Positions 12,700 to 18,456 of a stretch of DNA of 18,456 bases are shown piece after piece. The notes under the pieces were generated by a model, which worked only from the letters and a program-made list of their open reading frames with translations, searched no databases and had not been told where the DNA came from. This DNA comes from Bacteroidales bacterium. GTDB lineage: Bacteria; Bacteroidota; Bacteroidia; Bacteroidales; UBA7960. The translations under genes were made by a program, and so were the position numbers. The first letter of the stretch is position 1; the number at the start of each line of letters is the position of its first letter. The stretch lies in the NCBI GenBank assembly GCA_003451785.1, contig DMJL01000155.1:1-18456 (forward strand). The letters run 5' to 3'.

Positions 12700-14571
12700 C
12701 TACCTATGCGGGAAAGCACCTGGTCTGCGGAAATCTCTAACCATCTTTAAGAGGGATTGGGCAACTTCTTCGGGCATGGTTACTGTTTGTAGATTGCGCG
12801 CAAAATCGGGATGTAATCTGAAGTCGTTGGCAGCGCGATCAACAAACACCTGTTCGGTATTTGCATCCAAAAATCGGCAATCGGCCGAGAACTCCGGATG
12901 TAGCTCATGCAACTCTTGCACCGAAAGGAGTTGTGCTTGGCAAGCTTCGTTTTGAAATGGACTCCAAAGTATCAATGGAAAATCGCGTGGTGTGTTCTGC
13001 TGGATAAACACATTGTTGTTCATTGCAGCCAGTTGCGGATTGGGTGTTCTTTCGCACAGCACATTAGGCTGCCATACATACAGCATGGGCCGTTGTGTAT
13101 GTTCATCCATATAGAGCAGGTTATTGGAGAAAACATGTCCATCGCGGGCTTCCACACCTGGACCGGTAGTAATATGCCAACCAAAACGGTCAACCACATC
13201 GCCACGAGTATCCCGTGCAATGGTTACAGGGCTATTGATAAAAGTATTGTTGTACATTTTAGCATCAGCTGCATTCAGCACCATGATGCCCTGGTCGTTG
13301 TTTACAAAAACATTACCGGCTGCAATGGCTGTACTTGAAATCTCCCAGAAAAAGCCATTGAGACTTGGCCAAATAGTTTCCTTGCTAAAGGGTTTGGTAG
13401 CTTTACCAACGCCCTCAATCCAGTTGTTCACAAAAACACCGGCATAATTGCCCACATCATACCATATTCCATTGGAGTAGGGGTGGTCAATCACCAAATT
13501 TTCGCGACATACCACGCGGTGCGATTGGTTGAAAATCTTCACTGCTGCAGGGAAGAAACCAGTCCAGCGTTCAATGTTATTAAATTTAAAAATATTGCGT
13601 TCCAAAAGCACATCCGACGAAGCCACGATATACAATCCTTCGGTATTGGTATTGTAAATCTTATTGTTTCGCATGATGAGGCTATCGCCAATTACAAACA
13701 CTCCAATTCGAAAGCAATTCGAGAAAATGTTATTTTCCAGCACTGTGCCTACTACATCTTTACCATGTATGCGGGCATCAGATATTCCTTGTGGGTAGTA
13801 TCCTGCAATATGCACCATAGTATCGGGATATTGGGTAATGGTAAGTCCGCGGATTACAGGTCCGCGACCATCCGATACTCTTCCGTGTACCTCGCCGATG
13901 GTTCTGTAAATGGCTTTGCGAAATGCTGTGATCTCAATGCTGCGTCCTTCGGGGTTGGTTCCAATATAAATCCTGCCTTTGTCGTAATCAACGAAAAATG
14001 TGCCTTCGTTTACCTCGTTGGTATTGGCGGCCGATTGCAAATATTGACCATCGATAAACACACCGTCGTTGTTGAAGCGATGCATTGGCGTAAACTGCTC
14101 CTCGCGTTCTCTGCGCCACCACGGCTCAGTACCTGCCGGAAAAAGATAGGGCCACTCCGTTACCCACAACCCGTCTTTTACCTGAGTCCATTTTGCAGCC
14201 ACTTTGCTACCGTTTAGCACGGGCTTTTCGTCTAAATAAGGCTGTATGGTAATGCCCTGATTGAAGGTGAGATTGCCAGTGCGGTAAATTCCACCGCGCA
14301 TTACTATCGCATCGCCTGTTACAACTCGTGCAATGGCTTCTTCGATTGTAGTTGGGTTTTCCAACGATAGACCATCGGCAAGCGGATCACCGTCGGGTGC
14401 CACAAAAAATACCGTTCCTGCTATTTGAGGCACCTCGTACACCTTGTCAATGGGTCCATAAACCCAATTTTGTCTAAGATGTTCTTCTATCGGTGCAGGT
14501 GCGCAAGAATTAAATGCAGCAAGCAGTGCTAGTCCAATCAAAATCAAGTCTGTTTTTTTGAAAAATTTCAT
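12700..14571 (-). CDS. Right-handed parallel beta-helix lipoprotein
   Basis: This 623-residue protein begins with KKTDLILIGLALLAAF and a cysteine at residue 23 (FNSC). That fits a lipoprotein signal peptide, although Phe at -3 is unusual. Residues 50-110 carry the classic opening of parallel beta-helix proteins (VFFVAPDGDPLADG...PTTIEEAIARV..GDAIVMRGGIYR). From about 240 to 500 many short rungs appear with the pattern 'iRnNkiyNt...l.l.' (VLENNIFSNC, IMRNNKIYNTN, LLERNIFKFNN, VFVNNWIEG, MYNNTFINSP, VFSNNLLYMD). This fold is shared by chondroitinase-B/alginate lyases (PL6), pectate lyases and several glycan-binding proteins. I cannot pin down a catalytic pair, so lyase activity is possible but not shown. 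It is transcribed alone, facing a shared terminator. It ends in basic residues without a type IX sorting domain, which agrees with lipid anchoring. Confidence 0.85.
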   Translation of the reverse strand: MKFFKKTDLILIGLALLAAFNSCAPAPIEEHLRQNWVYGPIDKVYEVPQIAGTVFFVAPDGDPLADGLSLENPTTIEEAIARVVTGDAIVMRGGIYRTGNLTFNQGITIQPYLDEKPVLNGSKVAAKWTQVKDGLWVTEWPYLFPAGTEPWWRREREEQFTPMHRFNNDGVFIDGQYLQSAANTNEVNEGTFFVDYDKGRIYIGTNPEGRSIEITAFRKAIYRTIGEVHGRVSDGRGPVIRGLTITQYPDTMVHIAGYYPQGISDARIHGKDVVGTVLENNIFSNCFRIGVFVIGDSLIMRNNKIYNTNTEGLYIVASSDVLLERNIFKFNNIERWTGFFPAAVKIFNQSHRVVCRENLVIDHPYSNGIWYDVGNYAGVFVNNWIEGVGKATKPFSKETIWPSLNGFFWEISSTAIAAGNVFVNNDQGIMVLNAADAKMYNNTFINSPVTIARDTRGDVVDRFGWHITTGPGVEARDGHVFSNNLLYMDEHTQRPMLYVWQPNVLCERTPNPQLAAMNNNVFIQQNTPRDFPLILWSPFQNEACQAQLLSVQELHELHPEFSADCRFLDANTEQVFVDRAANDFRLHPDFARNLQTVTMPEEVAQSLLKMVRDFRRPGAFPHR

Positions 14572-14707
14572 TTATCCTTCAATCATTAAAATATTATAAA
14601 ATACTATAAATCAACCTTTATCAATTTTGCGAGAAACATTCTTTAGTCAAAATTCAGCGTAAAACGACCAAATAACTAATGTAGCCAAATTAGATAAAAT
14701 TTTTGCA

Positions 14708-14736
14708 TTGTTTAAGGTCGAAGCAATTTAATTTTG
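14708..14736 (+). promoter_or_regulatory. Promoter of the WbqC-like gene (TTG-N18-TAATTTTG)
   Basis: The TTG at 14708-14710 and the exact -7 box TAATTTTG at 14729-14736 are 18 bases apart. The predicted transcript starts near 14743, only about 15 bases before the ATG at 14758. This supports that start codon. Confidence 0.5.
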
Positions 14737-14759
14737 CTGTTTCAATTTTGCTACAAAAT
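14735..14759. repeat. 25-base repeat, copy 2 (promoter and start codon of the WbqC-like gene)
   Basis: This matches 7788-7812 at 24 of 25 positions in the same orientation. The copy runs from the end of the -7 box to the first two bases of the start codon. Its inner part is the 15-base inverted repeat ATTTTG-CTA-CAAAAT. Confidence 0.6.
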
Positions 14760-15435
14760 GCAGCAATGGAATAGTTCCCGAAAATTGTTAATGCCTACAG
14801 CATATTTGCCACCTGTAGGTTATATGGCATATTTGCAGTTGGCAATAGAAGTGCAAATAGAAATCCACGAAACATTTCAGAAACAAACTTGGCGAAATCG
14901 TTGTAGAATTGCTGGTTCCAACGGCCCGCTCAATCTTACCATTCCCGTTGAGAAGCCCTTAGGCAATCACACGCCCACTTCACAAGTATTAGTAAGTAGG
15001 CATAGCGATTGGCAGCGGCAGCACTGGAAAAGCATTGTATCGGCATACAGTAAATCAGCATTTTTTATGTATTATGGCGATGTATTCGAACCATTTTATA
15101 CCCAAAAATCTGACGAACCATTAATAGAATGGAATGCCCGACTACTTGAGGTCATTTGCAAAGCCATTAAGATTGAAAATAAAACTTCTCCAACAAATTC
15201 CTTTGTAAAAAACATGGAAGGATTTTGGGATTTACGGTATTCGTTATCTCCTAAAAAAAAGGATTTTCTAAGTGTCGAATCTAAGTTTGAACAATATTTT
15301 CAAATATTTTCCGACAAAAATGGCTTTTTACCCAATTTAAGCATAATTGATACCTTGTTTCATTTGGGGCCAGATACAGCTTACTATATGCAAAATTGCG
15401 GGCAAGTTCTTTTGGATAATGTAAAGGTACATTAG
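14758..15435 (+). CDS. WbqC-like family protein
   Basis: This is a 225-residue protein of the WbqC family, recognised by the N-terminal segment LLMPTAYLPPVGYMAYLQLA, then IEIHETFQKQTWRNRCRIAGSNG and LNLTIPVEK, a helical middle with QHWKSIVSAYSKSAFFMYY, and a C-terminal FLPNLSIIDTLFHLGPD. Family members are found in O-antigen and other glycan clusters and, in Bacteroidota, as solitary genes. Their biochemical role is not settled. There is no signal peptide or membrane segment, so it should be cytoplasmic. The ATG at 14758 is chosen because the predicted transcript begins only about 15 bases upstream. Homology strictly needs only the part from about residue 10, so a start at 14791 is possible. 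It lies 136 bases before porU on the same strand, with no terminator seen between them. Confidence 0.88.
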   Translation: MQQWNSSRKLLMPTAYLPPVGYMAYLQLAIEVQIEIHETFQKQTWRNRCRIAGSNGPLNLTIPVEKPLGNHTPTSQVLVSRHSDWQRQHWKSIVSAYSKSAFFMYYGDVFEPFYTQKSDEPLIEWNARLLEVICKAIKIENKTSPTNSFVKNMEGFWDLRYSLSPKKKDFLSVESKFEQYFQIFSDKNGFLPNLSIIDTLFHLGPDTAYYMQNCGQVLLDNVKVH

Positions 15436-15571
15436 CCAAGAAGATGGTTTTCGGGCACAAAATCCACACATGGAATAATAACCGACAACGCAATTTTAAA
15501 TGTAACTTTACACTATGGTGATGCTAATTAGGATTGATGAATTTCCAAACTTTTGAATTAATCAACTTGTT

Positions 15572-18456
15572 GTGAAAATTTGGATTTGCATATTTTTGAT
15601 AGGTGGCATAGGTATGCAATTATCTATTGCACAATCTCGCCAAGTCGAAAATGTTTTGTTGGAGTGGGCTAGTGCCAATTTTAATGAGACGCAGGATTCG
15701 ACTTTCAAAAAGCTAACTTTCGAAGGAGCTGTTTATGGAGACTCCTTGGATGCAATTCCGGTTTTTCTTCATAGGGCTAAAAGCAGCGATCCGGGATTCG
15801 TAAATCAGTTTCAAGTTTCAAATACTCGTTTCGAGAGGGTGCAGCCCCAAGAACGCCAGCTCTTGATTGATGCAGGCTTCTCCCAAACCCAACTACAACT
15901 TTCGAATCAAAAAGAAATCAACCGCCGTGAACTCTACTCTGTTGTAACTTTTTACCCTTTCAGATTCAATGCTGCGCTCAACGATTTCGAGAAACTTGTG
16001 TCGTTCGATTTGATTTCCACACAAGTTCCTCTGCCCAAAAATGCTCTTTCCGCAATGCATCAGTATCCTGTTGCATCGGTATTGGCCACCGGTACTTGGT
16101 TTAGGATATGCGTAACCGAAACGGGCATACATCAACTAACATTTGCCGACTTAACAGAATTGGGGGTAAATACCCAGGGACTTCAAAGGGAGAACATCCG
16201 TATTTTCGGAAACGGAGGAGGAATGCTGCCTGAAGCCAACAATGTGAGTCGAATAACCGATCTAAAGGAAAATCCCATCTTTATTCCCGGTGCGCAAACT
16301 GGTGCATTTACTTCCACCGATGTCGTGCTTTTTTATGGTGAATCGCCCATGCAATGGAATTTCAATGCCAATACAAAAGCATTCGAACACCAAGTGCACC
16401 TGTATGCAACCGAATCATGTTATTTTCTTACCATTGACAATGGTACAGGAAAAAGGATTACCCAACAGCCAAATTTATCTGCTCCAGCTAACCAAACAGC
16501 AACTACATTTCATGACTATGCTGTACACCATCGCGATATGGTGAATCTCATAAACAGTGGAAGGGAATGGTATGGTGAATTGTTTGATGTAACCCTTTCG
16601 CGCAATTTTGTATTTCGCTTCGACGATTTGGTGCTCAACCAACCAGGCAGAATACGGTCTAATGTTGCGGCAAGGTCATCCAACATGAGTTCGTTCGCTA
16701 TTACTGTTGGTTCTGCAAGGTTTAACCAATCTATTAGCCAAATTTTTCCAGCCCATGTTACCGGTGCATTTGCCAATCCTTCAGAAGTGGCTATGCCATT
16801 CAATCCAACAGATGGAAATCAGGTGGAGGTAAATCTTACTTACAACCGAACTGCAAGCGGTGCTCAAGGTTGGTTGAATTTCTTGGAAGTGAATGTGGTA
16901 AGGCAACTGCGCTTTAGAGGCCCACAAATGGGTTTTAGAAACACTGCCGTAATTGGGGCAGGAAATATCACGCAATTTGTAATATCTCATGCCAATGCAG
17001 GTCTTACTGTGTGGGATGTTACAGATAGATTCAATGTGCGGGTGCAGGAAACCCTGCTCGAGGGATCAGAACTCCGATTTAGGCAAAGTACGAATCAATT
17101 GCGCAATTTTATAGTGTTCGACGGTTCAACTTTCCTTCGTCCCATAAGAAGGGGTAGGGTGCCGAACCAGAACCTACATGGAATGCGCGTAGCCGACCTC
17201 TTCATTGTGGTGCATGAAACCCTAAAGCCTGAAGCTAAGCGTTTGGCGGAATTTCGCTCCCAAAACGATAATCTATCGGTTGCCGTTGTTACTACTACCC
17301 AGATTTACAATGAGTTTTCGTCTGGAATGCCTGACCCGGCGGCAATCAGAAACTTCATGAAAATGTTCTACGACCGAGCAACTACTACGGCCGAGTTGCC
17401 AAGATATCTCTTGCTCTTTGGTAATGGAACATTAGACAATCGCGATATTCTGAGGTTTGGCGGAAATCTTATTCCAACATTCCAAAGCCAAAATTCATTG
17501 CAATTTGATAGAACCTTTATGACCGATGATTTTTTTGGTCTTTTAGACGACTCGGAAGGAATCAATGCCGATGGAACTTTAGATATTGGAATTGGTAGGT
17601 TTCCGGTGCGCACCATCTCTGAGGCAAGGGATGTGGTAAACAAAAAAATACGGTATCAACAGCGTTCGCCTGCTTCCATAAATTCTCCCAATACATTTGT
17701 TCCGTCCAACTTGGTAGAAACTTTTGCAGATTGGCGCAATCGTGTGTTGTTTGTGGCCGACGATCAAGACTTCAATCGCCATTTTATTGATTCTGAAGTA
17801 TTGGCCAATAGAATGGAGAATATTTTTCCGAATTTCAATGTTCAGAAATTGTACCTCGATGCATTCCAGCAGGTAACTATGCCCGGAGGAGCACGATTTC
17901 CCGAAGTGAATATTGCTCTCAACCGAGCAATAAATCAGGGCGCATTGCTTATTAATTACATTGGTCATGGAGGTTTTGCCGGATTGGCCCACGAAAGAAT
18001 CCTTACTTTCACCGATATTGCTTCGTGGAACAATATGCACAACCTACCAGTGTTTATGACTGCTACTTGTGAGTTTAGCAGCTTCGACCATCCCAATCCC
18101 TCGGATGTTACAGCCGGAGTTCGCATATTTTTGAAGCCCACAGGAGGCGCAATCGCACTTTTTACTACCACAAGATTGGCTTGGTCAGGCCCAAATATGG
18201 TTCTCAACCGAAATTTTATGGATGTGGCATTCGAAAGAAATTCACAAGGAGAAAATTTCCGGCTGGGCGATATCATACGACATGCAAAAGTGCGCAGCAG
18301 CGGACAATTAGAAAACTGGCGCATACGCAACTTCGTGCTTCTGGGCGACCCATCCATGCTGATGGCATATCCGCGAAATCAAGTGAGAGTAGAATCAATC
18401 ACCGATACTATTAGGGCTTTTCAGAATGTTACAGTCAGTGGCTATATTACCGATAG
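15572..18456 (+). CDS. porU: Type IX secretion system sortase PorU (C25 gingipain-like peptidase), 3'-truncated by window edge
   Basis: The first 961 residues are present and the frame is open at the right edge. PorU is the outer-membrane-surface protease that removes the C-terminal sorting domain of type IX cargo and attaches the mature protein to a lipid-linked glycan. A GTG at 15572 is the first start after an in-frame stop at 15554 and gives a signal peptide (KIWICIFLIGGIGMQLSIAQ). The N-terminal PorU region contains WFRICVTETGIHQLTFADL and NIRIFGNGGGMLPEAN. The C25 peptidase core includes LLFGNGTLDNR, DDFFGLLDD and GIGRFPVR. The catalytic pair is present: His799 in NYIGHGG and Cys833 in TATCEFSSFDHP. 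About 200 residues, including the C-terminal part, should follow outside the window, since P. gingivalis PorU is near 1160 residues. Its presence implies that the organism has a type IX system. Confidence 0.95.
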   Translation, partial: MKIWICIFLIGGIGMQLSIAQSRQVENVLLEWASANFNETQDSTFKKLTFEGAVYGDSLDAIPVFLHRAKSSDPGFVNQFQVSNTRFERVQPQERQLLIDAGFSQTQLQLSNQKEINRRELYSVVTFYPFRFNAALNDFEKLVSFDLISTQVPLPKNALSAMHQYPVASVLATGTWFRICVTETGIHQLTFADLTELGVNTQGLQRENIRIFGNGGGMLPEANNVSRITDLKENPIFIPGAQTGAFTSTDVVLFYGESPMQWNFNANTKAFEHQVHLYATESCYFLTIDNGTGKRITQQPNLSAPANQTATTFHDYAVHHRDMVNLINSGREWYGELFDVTLSRNFVFRFDDLVLNQPGRIRSNVAARSSNMSSFAITVGSARFNQSISQIFPAHVTGAFANPSEVAMPFNPTDGNQVEVNLTYNRTASGAQGWLNFLEVNVVRQLRFRGPQMGFRNTAVIGAGNITQFVISHANAGLTVWDVTDRFNVRVQETLLEGSELRFRQSTNQLRNFIVFDGSTFLRPIRRGRVPNQNLHGMRVADLFIVVHETLKPEAKRLAEFRSQNDNLSVAVVTTTQIYNEFSSGMPDPAAIRNFMKMFYDRATTTAELPRYLLLFGNGTLDNRDILRFGGNLIPTFQSQNSLQFDRTFMTDDFFGLLDDSEGINADGTLDIGIGRFPVRTISEARDVVNKKIRYQQRSPASINSPNTFVPSNLVETFADWRNRVLFVADDQDFNRHFIDSEVLANRMENIFPNFNVQKLYLDAFQQVTMPGGARFPEVNIALNRAINQGALLINYIGHGGFAGLAHERILTFTDIASWNNMHNLPVFMTATCEFSSFDHPNPSDVTAGVRIFLKPTGGAIALFTTTRLAWSGPNMVLNRNFMDVAFERNSQGENFRLGDIIRHAKVRSSGQLENWRIRNFVLLGDPSMLMAYPRNQVRVESITDTIRAFQNVTVSGYITD

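Noticed and set aside
13483..14217. Long plus-strand open frame opposite the beta-helix gene
   Set aside because: It lies wholly antisense to a well-supported lipoprotein gene, with no recognisable domain and no upstream signal.

Overview
The window looks like a chromosomal segment from a member of the Bacteroidota. The main reasons are the start of a porU gene (type IX secretion sortase, found only in this phylum), repeated promoter motifs of the Bacteroidota type (TTG, about 20 bases, TAnnTTTG), A-rich leaders with few Shine-Dalgarno sites, and a MORN-type repeat protein and a WbqC-like protein of the kind common in this phylum. A large cysteine-type formate dehydrogenase and a relative of the acetyl-CoA synthase epsilon subunit suggest an anaerobic or facultatively anaerobic lifestyle. 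No RNA gene, insertion sequence or CRISPR array was seen.

Layout. (1) Positions 2-1676 (+) hold the end of a nucleotide-heptose/glycan operon: a truncated group 1 glycosyltransferase, gmhA, and a GmhB-like HAD phosphatase overlapping it. (2) Positions 1805-2581 (+) hold a secreted MORN_2-repeat protein. (3) Positions 2948-7716 (+) hold the most unusual unit: a 1392-residue single-chain formate dehydrogenase, with a GltD/NfnB-like NAD(P)H-flavoprotein inserted between its N-terminal [2Fe-2S] domain and its ferredoxin and molybdopterin domains. It is followed after 11 bases by a CO_dh-family (ACDS epsilon-like) protein. (4) Positions 7766-9167 (-) hold a TrxB-type reductase that lacks the NADPH-phosphate motif and a thioredoxin-fold protein with an abnormal active-site loop. 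A divergent Crp/Fnr regulator follows at 9377-10069 (+). (5) Positions 10347-12394 hold a membrane-anchored DUF302 protein (-) and a divergent PAS-AAA+-Fis sigma-54 activator (+), whose promoter overlaps an 18-base perfect palindrome. (6) Positions 12700-14571 (-) hold a right-handed beta-helix lipoprotein. (7) Positions 14758 to the end (+) hold a WbqC-like protein and then porU, which runs off the window.

How the genes may work together is inference. The formate dehydrogenase fusion has everything needed to pass electrons between NADPH and formate/CO2 in one polypeptide. The CO_dh-like protein may be an accessory subunit. The reductase/thioredoxin pair and the Crp/Fnr regulator next to it form a plausible thiol-redox module. 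The DUF302 protein and the sigma-54 activator share a control region, but no convincing -24/-12 promoter was found in this window. The glycan genes, WbqC-like protein and PorU are consistent with surface-polysaccharide and cell-envelope functions.
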